Of a stretch of 64,000 nt of DNA, positions 11,037 through 20,937 are shown piece by piece. The DNA is from Cichorium intybus (lineage: Eukaryota > Streptophyta > Magnoliopsida > Asterales > Asteraceae). A model generated the notes under the pieces. That model did no database searches. It saw only the letters and a list, made by a program, of their open reading frames with translations, and was not told where the DNA came from. The stretch spans positions 80,222,857-80,286,856 of the forward strand of contig CM042017.1 in NCBI GenBank assembly GCA_023525715.1. Direction: 5' to 3'. Each line of letters begins with the position of its first letter. Position 1 is the stretch's first letter. A program made the position numbers and the translations under genes.

Positions 11037-13240
11037 GAGCTTCAGCTTCTTCTGCATCCAGCTTTTTGCGGAGCTCATTAAGCTCATCAAGCTCTTTGTC
11101 TTTCTTTATTCGATCGAGCTTCTCAGCCTCAGTAAGCTCGTCTTCTTTGTCTTCGTCATCATCATCTCCTATCTTTTTGCCTTTTCGCTTGGTGGAACCA
11201 GAAGCTTCACCGACATTCGAATTTATGGTGAACTTGGGCTTCTGGACGTTTTCCTCAGTAGACCTTTTCGTAGTCTTTGGTTCCCTCTCATCCTTGTCTC
11301 CCCCTTGTTTTGGAGGAGCCCCGTTCTCTGAAACAACCATTATCCGATTAAGCATATTGAAGACTAGATGGAGTTTGTTGGTGATATGATGTTCCATGGT
11401 GGGAGTGAGAAGCGAATCATTCGTTTCCACCATTCGCCGGAGAAAAGTATTGACATCTGAGACACAGCTTTTTATCACTGCCTTCTCATTTGTCACAATA
11501 GCTAATTGTTCTGAAGCATGCTTGCGATTGATAGAAAGAACCTTTGCCTTCTAAGTTGTCTCAGCAAGTTGGTCCATGATTTTTTTCCAACGCAAGGTCT
11601 TCCTGAAGCTTTACTACCTTGGCTTTCAAGAGGAGAGACAAGATTAGCATTCTCTTTTCTTCATTTCATCACAAAGGCCAGAGAGAGCCTCCTTCTATGC
11701 CTTCAGGGAATCCCGAAACCCTGCAATCACATTGTTTACTTTGTCAGTGTTCTCATCAGTGGCGGTTCGGAATTCTTTCATGAATGTGATGACATCCTTC
11801 TGTAGTTTATCAAATTTTGCGGTCGTCTCGGTCACCACCTTTTCCAATCCCGCAAGTGCCTTGGCAGCATCCTCAAGGACTTTTTTATTTTCTGTGGTCA
11901 AGGCCTCCATCGTGGCCTTGTGAGAATCAAACATGGACTGCCATTCAGTGGATGACGAAGGCTTGGAGGATTTCAGCAGAGAACCCAACTTCTGATTGAG
12001 TTCGTTGAATTGTGCCTTCGTCATGGGAACATTATCATCATGGTTGTCTCGATAAACAGTGAAAGGAGTTTTAACAAAGGCGGTCAGGTCTTCCTGTTCA
12101 TTTCCGAACAAGATGTCTTCGTCGTCACTGGAATAAGTGGTAGATAGTTTCAGAGAAGTTTTGGGAGAAGATTTAGGAGAAGGTTTCGGAGAAGTTTTGG
12201 GAGAAGATTTAGGAGAAGGTTTTGGAGAATTTACGGGAGGATCCTGACCTTGGTTTTCGGAATACAGATCTTTTGAAGTTGAATCCTCCTCTTCGTTGTG
12301 AACTGTGTTGTCCTTCGGAATGTCCGACAAAGTTCGATTTTTAGATTCTTCTTCTTCTCCTCCTTCTTCTTGAATAACCGGAGACGGAGAACGTTGATTT
12401 CTTGGCTTCTTTCATGATTTAGTGGGGTTTTTCGGCTCGGAAGAAGAAGCCTTTCCTTTTTGTTTCCTTCCCCGCTTCGGTTTTTCTGGAGCCTCAAAAA
12501 TTACTTTGAGTTCGTCGGGAATTGGCCTTTCCCTGGACTCAGGCAGTAGCTTGTAATCAGTGACGATCTTAATTCCGAGCGGTACTCGCTCCAGCATCTC
12601 CTCAGGTATCGATCCCACAAAATCGAAGTTCTTTGAATCAGTCGTGATGAATGTGGTTGTGGAGAGTAGGGGAATTGCAACCATAACCGAATCTTTCATT
12701 AGATGCACCTTGAAGTGTTTGAGTGCACAAACAACAATAGACCAAAACTTCGTGCAAGAAATCTCAGTATGGCGAGTGGAAGAAGTCAAGTTTTGAACGA
12801 ATTGATTCCACAGAACAGAACCATACTCTAGGTTAATGCAATAATAGAAAGCGTAGATTATTGTGTAAAACAACCAGCTAGCATTATCGGTGTCGGCGAC
12901 CCTTTCAGAAATTTTTTTTGAATAAAATCGTAAACAGAGCGTTCTAGTACGGAGGAAGACCAGACTTTTTGAACTTTGAAAGCTTGGAAATATCGCCATT
13001 ATATCCCATTTTCTAGAACATCTTTTGAATTTCTACAGGTGTAATCGAATCGGGATCAACCAAGTTGTCAGATGAAATAAACCCTAACAAGATGCTAAAT
13101 CGAGACGTAGAGATTGAAGTTTTGTGAGAAGCAACTTCGAAGGAGATCATTTCTTCATCCTTGTTGTGCACAGCAGAGGAGTATTCTGAAGAAAGATGAA
13201 CGACTGGAACTGATTCTGACATTGTGAGTAGGAATGGCAA
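11037..13240 (-). pseudogene. Extra 3' ORF of the SIRE-like element (env-position ORF, coiled coil)
   Basis: A long ORF downstream of pol in the same direction, as known for SIRE/Maximus elements. It starts at 13240 (a second Met, opening Met-Ser-Glu-Ser, follows six codons in) and breaks around 13013. It is open from 12999 with one TGA at 12412-12414 and continues in the same frame to a TAG at 11695; after damage it is open again from 11496. The N-terminal part is globular. The middle has a basic patch (Lys-Arg-Gly-Arg-Lys) and a Ser-Pro-Lys repeat (about 12165-12240). The C-terminal part is Ala/Glu/Lys-rich and predicted coiled coil. I see no clear signal peptide or membrane anchor, so an envelope role is not supported; the function is unknown. 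Confidence 0.65.
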
Positions 13241-13440
13241 TGGGGTGGGTTAGGGGCGGGTAACGGTATACCCATCCCCGAACCCGAAAATGGTTTTCGT
13301 ACCCATACCCGCCCAGATACCCGTCGGGGATCTTATCGGGGCGCCCTATCGGGGCTGAAGATCTCCCCAGACCCGACCCGATACCCGAAAATTATTTGAT
13401 ACCCGGCCCGAAACTCGACCCAAAACCGTGTAAACAGTGA
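13241..13440. repeat. GC-rich island of GGGTA/TACCC and CCCGA repeats
   Basis: A short block unlike its AT-rich surroundings. It has many copies of CCCGAC, ACCCG and GGGTA in both orientations and starts GGAATGGCAATGGGG. It ends at an A13 run (13446-13458). Similar GGCAATGGGGCGGG starts occur at ends of small plant transposons, but I could not find terminal inverted repeats or a target duplication, so its class is open. Confidence 0.5.
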
Positions 13441-13690
13441 TTTACAAAAAAAAAAAAACTAGAAAACACTTGCAGAAATTGATAATAAGCAACTCTGAAA
13501 ATAAAAATAGTGGGTTTTAGAACAACCAAACGTCAAATAAGTCTAAAAGCTACAAATAACTAATAGTCGCATACTATCATCGGACGAAGAATGACGTTGT
13601 AATGGGATGAATCGAGGTCGATTATCATGTTTTGGTTAGGTTTAATGGCCAACATGATAATAAGTTCTGACTGATCGTGGAAAGAAGAAG

Positions 13691-13960
13691 ATGAAGCGGC
13701 CATTGATAGAGCTTGAAGACGATGAACAGTGGAGAGAAAAAGGGTTTTTTCTTTTGAGGGTTAAGGAAACTATAGATGGAATTAATCCGTCATCGAGGAT
13801 CACATATGTTTGTGATGAGTGGAGAGAGGAAATCTCAAGAAAATCGGTTCAGTTTCCCACAGAAATCGCCTATGACGTAACAGTTAACAAAAAAGTGGCC
13901 TTGATTTACGTGTGTCGTCATAATGTGTCAGGTGACGTTACAACTGAAGCGTTGAAGTGA
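13691..13960 (+). CDS. Small ORF, antisense to the SIRE-like element, function unknown
   Basis: An 89-codon frame with a reasonable start context (purines before ATG) and mixed, non-repetitive composition. It lies between pol and the 3' ORF of element 2 but on the opposite strand. I do not recognise a domain. A second short frame overlaps its end at 13957. The position recalls the antisense genes at 61881-63321 in the other SIRE-like element, but I see no sequence likeness to them. It may be chance. Confidence 0.2.
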   Translation: MKRPLIELEDDEQWREKGFFLLRVKETIDGINPSSRITYVCDEWREEISRKSVQFPTEIAYDVTVNKKVALIYVCRHNVSGDVTTEALK

Positions 13961-15212
13961 CGTTAAAATATTTCAAATCTTCCCGCCTGAGTAAACCTTA
14001 TCTCCAAGGAACCGTTATTTTGATGAGCCATTATTTAAACCTGTTTAAGCCATACAGAGCCTTTCGAAAAATTGAAACCAGAGTTAGAAAAAATCTTAAA
14101 CGATTTTTGTGCAAGAGTGTGCCAAAGAAAAAGAAATAAATCAATTTAAATTTGAGGGATTCTGTGATGTCAAATAGTTGACATAAAAACAGATGGATCT
14201 CGGGCAACGATCTCTTCCAGATGAATCAAGAGAGATTTTGAAGTGCTTCTGTGGTTTCCCGTTGAATTACGATCACATGTTTGTTGAGAAACAGTCAAAG
14301 GTTTCTTTTATTTTGAAGGCTTTCAAGGGTGACTTAATCTTCCAACGGATTCCAAAACTTAACATAAGTCCGAAATCGGAAAGAAGTACTTGTTTGACCA
14401 GTGTAGCCATTAATTACAAGTAGGTTTGGATTTTCTCAACATAGGTGTCTATTTTGGAAATCTCTAGAGAAATTAAAAACTGGATCTGATTTGGAAGAAA
14501 TGTCTTAGGTCTAGAACATTTTATTAAGATCACTCAAACACAAAAATCGAGATTTCACGCATTTAACCGTCAATTCAGAAAGGTATTTCAGATTTTTGGG
14601 TTTCACACGGAATTGTGGTGACAACAATTTCGAGATCATGAACACAGATATTGTGTAACTATCAACCTTAGTGGGAAAGGTGAGAGTCTTCATAAGGGTT
14701 ACGTTTACATGAAAGCGAATAGAATGAAGAATAGTAGATTGGTGTAGAATGGTTGGAAGTTTCATGAAAATCATGGTGATAATGATTTTGCTATCATCAA
14801 CTCGAATGTTTGTAGCCATATACCGAAATTGTTTTCGTTCCGATAATCATAGATCTACAAGAAGTCAACCGTCAATTCCTTGTTGCATTCTTAAATTCAC
14901 GAATGAATTTACCACGACTTCCAAAAAAAACTTTTTGTATTTTTTGAAAAAGATTAAAACAGAAAATGTTTTCTGATTTTGTATAAATAAAATATTTTTG
15001 GATTTTGATTTTCTGAAAAAGAATAAAAATAGAAAATATTGAAAATATTTTTGTGATTTTTATTTTCTTGAAAAATATTATAAAGAGAAATAAAAATCAA
15101 GCCAAATTAATATACAAAGGATAGTGATGTTCCGATTCCGATATTTTGAACAATTTTCCGATTCCGAGACGTTCCGAGGCTCGGAACTATTTGGAACGTG
15201 AACAGTAACTTC
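13961..15212. other. Non-coding spacer between pol and 3' ORF of element 2
   Basis: AT-rich, with short unsupported frames on both strands (for example plus 14193-14423 and minus 14819-14511). SIRE-type elements usually have such a spacer after RNase H. No motif was recognised. Confidence 0.4.
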
Positions 15213-16829
15213 TTATTTCGATACAGATTTCGAAACAGAGTCAGCTTCGATCATTCCCACCCCTTGCAATATTCGATTGAACGTGGGTTCAGGCAGGGCC
15301 TTGGTGAAGATATCAGCTAACTGATATGGGGATCGTACGAAATGAACTTCGACATTGTCGTCCTCTACGTTATCTTTAATGAAATGATAACGGAGAGCAA
15401 TATGCTTCGTCTTTGAATGTTGTACTGGATTGTGGCAAATTCGGATTGCGCTTTCGGAATCACAGTACAAAGGAATCCTCTTCATGTTGATCCCATAGTC
15501 TCTCAACTGATTCTGAATCCATATGATTTGAGAGGTGCACGATGCAGCAGTGATATATTCTGCTTCTGTTGTGGATAAAGAGACACAAGTCTGTTTCTTA
15601 GATTGCCAACTAACAAGTTTGCCATCCAGAAACTGACATCCCCCCTGATGTGCTTTTCCGATCAAGTCCACATCCTCCTAAGTCAGCATCAGAGTAAGCT
15701 TGCGAAAAGAATCCAGAAATCAAAGGATACTATAACCCAAGAGATGTTGTTTGCTTCAGATACCTAAAGATATTCTTTACGGCTACCATATGTGGTTCTC
15801 TCGGATTTGCTTAAAACCTGGCACAATAACAGACAGAAAACATGATATCGGGACGACTAGAAGTTAGATAAAGTAGCGAACTGATCATTTGTCGATATAA
15901 AGTGATGTCTGCAGCAGCTTTGTCGAGAGAAAGAGTGAGCTTTGTTCCGAACGCCATTGGAACTTTGACTTTTGAATTGCCCACCTTGCCGAATATTGCA
16001 AGTAAGGTCTTTGTAAAGGCTTCTTGATTTACGAAGACCCCCTCTGAACTCTGTCTTATGTTCAAGCCAAGAAGAAGTTGATTTTACCCATCGAACTCAT
16101 TTCAAATTTTGTTTCTATTAATTTTCGGAATTCAACGGTTAAGCTTGGATGTGTAGATCCGATAATAATGTCATCAACATACATCTGAACAATCATGAGA
16201 TGGTTACCTTCTTTCTTTCGAAAGAAAGTTGGATCAACTGAACCTTGTTTGAATTTTGACTGCTTGAGAATCCGAGTCAGAGTTTCGTACCACGCTCTGG
16301 GAGCTTGTTTCAGGCCATACACTGCTTTATCCAGAACATAGCAATGATTCAGAAGTTTCTCATTTACAAAACCTGGAGGTTGCTCGACGTAGACTGTTTC
16401 TTCTAACTCTCCGTTCAGGAATGCACATTTCACATCCATTTGATATACATCAAAGTTTTTGTGAGCTGCATAAGCGAGAAAGATCCGAACAGATTCCAGT
16501 CTTGCTACCGGTCCAAATGTTTCTTCATAGTCGATACCTTCTTCTTGACAATAGCCTTTGACTACCAGACGTGCCTTGTTGCGAATCACGTTACCTTCTT
16601 TATCCATCTTGTTGCGAAACACCCACTTCATTCCAAGGATAGAAGCATTTTCTGGAGCAGGAAATAATCTCCACACTTTGTTACGTTCGAACTCGTTCAG
16701 TTCATCCTGCATTGTTTGGACCCAATCAGCATGATCAAGAGCAACGTTAACCGTTTTAGGTTCAACTTTTGATATAAACGAATTAAACATGCAAAATTCC
16801 ACTTTAGAAAATAATGCAGTTTGCTTCAC
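15213..16829 (-). pseudogene. pol, reverse transcriptase and RNase H of element 2
   Basis: RT is open for 255 codons (16829-16062). It has the Trp-x-x-x-Met start block, Lys-Ala-Arg-Leu-Val-Val-Lys-Gly-Tyr, Gln-Met-Asp-Val-Lys-Cys-Ala-Phe-Leu-Asn-Gly and an intact Tyr-Val-Asp-Asp active site. The frame then breaks at 16062; the connection part is at 16065-15811, and RNase H resumes at 15671-15213 after a gap with stops. RNase H shows Ser-Thr-Thr-Glu-Ala-Glu-Tyr and Tyr-Cys-Asp-Ser-Glu-Ser-Ala, and ends with the copia signature Leu-Ala-Asp-Ile-Phe-Thr-Lys-Ala-Leu. The RT core looks well conserved, so inactivation may be fairly recent. Confidence 0.9.
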
Positions 16830-18708
16830 TTTTTGTTATGCTTTTGTCAGAACTCCAGATGAGACTTCTCTGATTACTTGATATTGTGGATGATTTCGAG
16901 TCCACTTAGTCATCGGAGGGTAGTTCTGATTGTATGCTGGATCAATTTCAGCAATCACGTCTTCAAATTCAGATTAGACATCGGAGTCATTATTTTCATT
17001 CTCCCCCTGGAAGTCTGCATGGAACTCATCATTCTGAATCGGATTCTCCCCCTCGAAAGACGTAGAGTTCTCCCCCTGGAAGTCTGCTTGAGTATCGGTG
17101 CTTTCGGGCTGCTGTTCAGTCGGAATAGTATTTTCATTCGGAGTTGGTTGTTCTGAAGATCTGTCTGCATCATTTGCGGCTTCATCGACTATCTTTAGTA
17201 ATTTGTCCTCTTGATTATCCATTGCATTTGATTCGGATGATTTCGCTGTTTCTGGCTCATCAAACAAATTCATGAATTCCTCGTATAAGTTCATGAAGGA
17301 ATTGTAGTCTGATGTGTTGTCGGAAAGATCTCTGGTGATTGACTCTCCTTATTCTGAGTTCTCGTCATGTACTTGTCATCGAAGGTGACATAATACGCTT
17401 CTTCTATTTTGCGAGACCTTTTGTTGAGAACTCGGTAAGCTTTAGAAGTTAAGGAGTAGCCAAGAAAGATGCATTCGTCGCCCTTGTCGTCCCACTTGAT
17501 CCGTTTTTCCTTAGAGTTGAATAAAAAGCACCTGGAACCGAAGACATGAAAGAATTTCACATTCAGTTTACAATTATTCAGAATCTTGTAAGGAGTGTTT
17601 AGAAAACGCTTGTTGATGTAGGATCTGTTCTGAGTGAAACAAGCAGTGGCAATGGCGTCTGCCCAAAAGTACAACGGTAGCCTTGCGAATGAAAGCATTC
17701 TTCGAGCTGCTTCGCACAAAGAACGATTTCGTCTTTCCATGACCCCCTTTTTTGTGGAGTATAAGGGGAAGAAAAGTTGTCCGAGATTCTTTTATAGATG
17801 AGAAATTCTTCAAAAGCATGGTTTTTGAATTCCTTTCCGTTGTCACTTCTTATCTTCCAAACGGGCTTTTGGAGTAACAACTCAATCTGCTTGATGAAAT
17901 TTATCATGTTCTGCGTTGCTTCAGATTTTTGTTTAAGAAAGAACAACCACGGAAATCGAGAAAAATCGTCGACCACAATCAAAATGTACTTGTTACGGGC
18001 AACACTTTCAATTGCAGAGGGACGACAAAGATCAATGTGCAAAAGCTCAAGCGGTTCGATGATTTTTGTGTTGATTATTGTCAAGTGACATTTCCTACTT
18101 TGTTTTCCGAGTTCGCTAGCAGCACACAGATGTTCCTCGTTGTATTTCAGAAGCGGCAAACCCCGAACCAGATCGCCAAGTACGAGCTTGTTTATATCTT
18201 TGAAGCTCAAATGCGAAAGGCGCCTGTACCAAAGCCAACTGTCATCATTGGTAGCTCTTATGAGTAAGAAAATTGATGGCTTTCCTCTGATTGGTTTCAT
18301 GTTCAAAGGGAACATCTCTCCCTTCCTTTTGGACTTCAATACGACAGTCTTTGTCTTCTTCTCGATTATCTCCGACCCGTCTTCATCAAACGACACTTTC
18401 AGTCCAGAGCCCACCACCAGTTGCGAAACGCGGATGAGATTATGTTGTAGGCCCTCCACGTATGCTACTTTCCAAAGTGAAATTTCGCTATTTGTGATCA
18501 TTCTGTAGTCTTTTATGTCTCATGTCGCATTATTTCTGTATCGTACTCTTCCACCATTCTTAAATGCTCTATATTTTCGTAAATCTTCCTTCCTTCCTGT
18601 CATGTGACGTGAATAGCCGTTGTCTATGTACCATTCTGTCATGTGACGTGAATAGCCGTTGTCTATGTACCATTCTGAATCATATTGTTCTTGACGCATA
18701 ACCTGCAA
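16830..18708 (-). pseudogene. pol, protease and integrase of element 2
   Basis: The protease start (18708-18520) carries Asp-Asn-Gly-Tyr-Ser-Arg-His-Met-Thr in place of the usual Asp-Ser-Gly-Cys, and this 13-residue block is duplicated in tandem. The pre-integrase zinc domain has Tyr for the first His (Trp-Tyr-Arg-Arg-Leu-Ser-His) and Ser for the last Cys (Leu-Cys-Ala-Ala-Ser-Glu-Leu-Gly-Lys). The integrase core keeps its first Asp (Leu-His-Ile-Asp-Leu-Cys) and second (Ser-Asp-Asn-Gly-Lys-Glu-Phe). A frameshift at about 17740 moves the C-terminal part to the frame 17740-17291, and a Glu/Gln/Asn-rich linker follows (17294-16974). Confidence 0.85.
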
Positions 18709-18903
18709 GAATTAGAGAGATTTAGGAACCCAAACCAACATGGGTCCTTGTGAGACTTTCTTTGCAACATGAAACATTTTTGTTTTATCCACCCAGAAAT
18801 ATTTTCTTTTTGCGAGTTGATTCTTTCCATTTTCAATCCGAAACACTTTCGTTTTATTGTTGTACCAATTTGTCTCAACAAAGTTAGATTTCCGTTGGAC
18901 ACA

Positions 18904-19927
18904 CTATTTTAATTTCAAAAATGTTTTTGTTGAAAAATCTTTCTTTTTCTTTTCCACATTCGTTTCGTATCGTTTAAAAGTGATTTTAGGTTCTGAAGCA
19001 ACTTTACTTTTGCCCTTTAAATCGTTAGATTTATTGACGGGTACATAGACCTGTGTTTTGGTAGGACTTGATGTTTTTGGTTTTTCAGAAGATTTTGAAA
19101 CTTGGGACTTTTGAAAATTTTGTTTTGGTGTCAGAATTTGTTTTGGTTTGGGAATTGGAGAAGAACCAGCTTTTTTATTAGAATTTGTTTCAGAATTAGC
19201 AAAACATTTATTTGAATTTTTGTTTTTCCAAAAACGCTTTCTTTCGTGCAAATTCTTTTTATATCTCGCATTCATTTGTCTTCTTTTAGCAATGAGCACT
19301 TCAGGAGACTTATTAATGTTAGATATCGGTTTTGTATTTCTGACTGGAATTTTATTTTGATCTGAGGATGTTTCATTCGAAATTCTTTTTGTGCCACTTG
19401 TTCCTGGCTGATCGTAACGAAAGTCTACATGATTCAGAGGTTCTGAGATGTATTTGCCTTTGGATTTCCATGATGTCATTTCTGAAAGACCCTTTGTTTC
19501 ATCTGTATTGTCAATCGGTTCTGACCAAAAGAATGCATCACAGCCATTGGCGTTATCGTTATTTACTATGGACGTGAGTTCTTATGTGTCTTTTTTCGTT
19601 CAGTCCGCTTTTTACAATAACTTGATTTCGAACGGTTTTTGCTTTCGGAAAAACTATGGCTTTTTCTTTTAAAACGTCTGAACCTTTGTTTTCTACAATA
19701 CGAACAAATTCGAATGAGATTATCTTTCTTGAAACATTATATGCATATGTTTCTTCCGTCATTGCCTGCCATATCGTGGCACCATGTTCTTCGATGCCAA
19801 AAACATAGTCTTCGAAGTGTAACACACAAACCTCATAATCTTTTGAAAAAAGGATTGGGATTCTTGTTGTAGATCCAATTTTGCTTGATAGATTGAAGGA
19901 TAAGGAATGAGGATCTTCTTGCGCCAT
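18904..19927 (-). pseudogene. gag remnant of element 2 (internal deletion)
   Basis: The N-terminal gag start (19927-19559) shows the phenylalanine/tyrosine-rich first domain with Ala-Thr-Ile-Trp-Gln-Ala-Met. After a frame change, the sequence jumps to a Lys/Asn/Ser-rich tail (19479-18904) that normally leads into protease. The capsid core and the zinc knuckle of a typical SIRE gag (400 residues or more) are absent, so a large internal deletion is inferred. Confidence 0.7.
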
Positions 19928-20120
19928 TTTAACTTTGAATATACTTACAAAATAATAGAACCAGATGCGTAAAATATAGATCGAGCTTAAGAGAAAAACT
20001 TGAGATCCATATCTGATGGCTACAATTGATTAAGACGATGAAGACAACAAGAACATATCTGCATTTAAACCCTTATAAAAACTCGACAGAAAAACAGCGA
20101 TTAGATTACACTATCTCATA

Positions 20121-20433
20121 CTTTGATACCAATTGTGGGAATAATAAAAGATCGTTTGGTTCTAAGTTAACAAAATGTAATAAGAATGAACACGAATCAA
20201 TGATCAAACCGATGTCGAATGATCGAATAAAACACTCTAGAACAATTCGTGAGAACTATTCTGTAAGAGTGAAGCCATAAAACGGTTACAGGAATTAATC
20301 AAGAAAAATGTTAACCCTAAAAGGGTACGTGCATGCCTTATATAGCTAAACTAAGGACGGAATGGACAGACGTATTCGTAAACTAAAAGGCTTAACAAAA
20401 AGCGCAATTGACACAATATAAAATATACCAACA
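20121..20433 (-). repeat. 5' LTR of element 2 with primer site
   Basis: Minus-strand reading: the LTR starts TGTTGGTATATTTTATATTG at 20433, has a TATATAA box (plus-strand 20338-20344) and ends ...CCCACA at 20134. After two bases the primer site TGGTATCAAAG (20131-20121) follows, a variant of the tRNA-Met type. The length is about 300 bp. Its partner at the other end is lost. Confidence 0.75.
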
Positions 20434-20640
20434 ATAACTAATATGAAGTGCATGATCCTGAACTCTGTTCATGGAGAATTTTGTGATTCGATCTTGCTAG
20501 TCTTCCATTGTATGTGTTTATGTGATCGAATCCCATCCGTGGTAGCAGAGTCTCTGTTCATATGTTATTTGCACTTTTATATTAAACTGTTGAATATGAT
20601 TTGTTGCATGTTGTTAAAATCGAAAATTGCATAGGGTTAT

Positions 20641-20937
20641 TGTTGGGGTACAAAGGCCCTCATGGACTGATGCATGGCAAACTTGGTCGGCTCACTGTAA
20701 AACCATGTTTATTGGGCCTTGTCCTAATTTGGTGGCGTACCTATGTATAGTCTAGTTTTAGTCATTTATTAGGTAGTGCTCACAATGCGAGGTGTTTTTA
20801 TTATGCTCATTCCTAGTGATTGTAGCAATATCTTTTGTACATCTCATATATTTGATAAATCAATTATTCGGCACCTTGGCTACTTGTTTCGATCTTTACG
20901 TTATTATTATTCCGCACACGTCCAATCCGATTTTACA
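20641..20937 (+). repeat. Left LTR of the TRIM-like element
   Basis: TGTTGGGGTACAAAGGCC to TTTTACA. Clearly alignable with 23121-23412 but with many substitutions and small indels, so the insertion is not recent. Confidence 0.85.

Larger units (their letters stand above)
11037..20433 (-). mobile_element. SIRE-like Ty1/copia retrotransposon on the minus strand, element 2 (3' end lost)
   Basis: Read from right to left: a 300 bp LTR (20433-20134), a primer site, a gag remnant, protease, integrase, RT, RNase H, and then an extra ORF after pol. The extra 3' ORF and the RT/RNase H wording (Tyr-Val-Asp-Asp-Ile-Ile with Gly-Ser-Thr after it, Lys-Thr-Lys-His-Ile) are typical of the SIRE/Maximus lineage. 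The 3' LTR is absent because the element stops at the broken LTR of element 1. Several frameshifts and a large gag deletion make it non-functional. Confidence 0.85.

Noticed and set aside
11066..11389. Plus-strand Ser-rich frame opposite the 3' ORF of element 2
   Set aside because: It mirrors an acidic Asp/Glu/Lys-rich coding stretch on the other strand (codon shadow).
11817..12796. Other plus-strand frames at 11817-11999 and 12560-12796
   Set aside because: Shadows of the better supported minus-strand ORF.
11037..13240. A true envelope gene
   Set aside because: No clear signal peptide, fusion segment or membrane anchor can be seen; only the position after pol resembles env.
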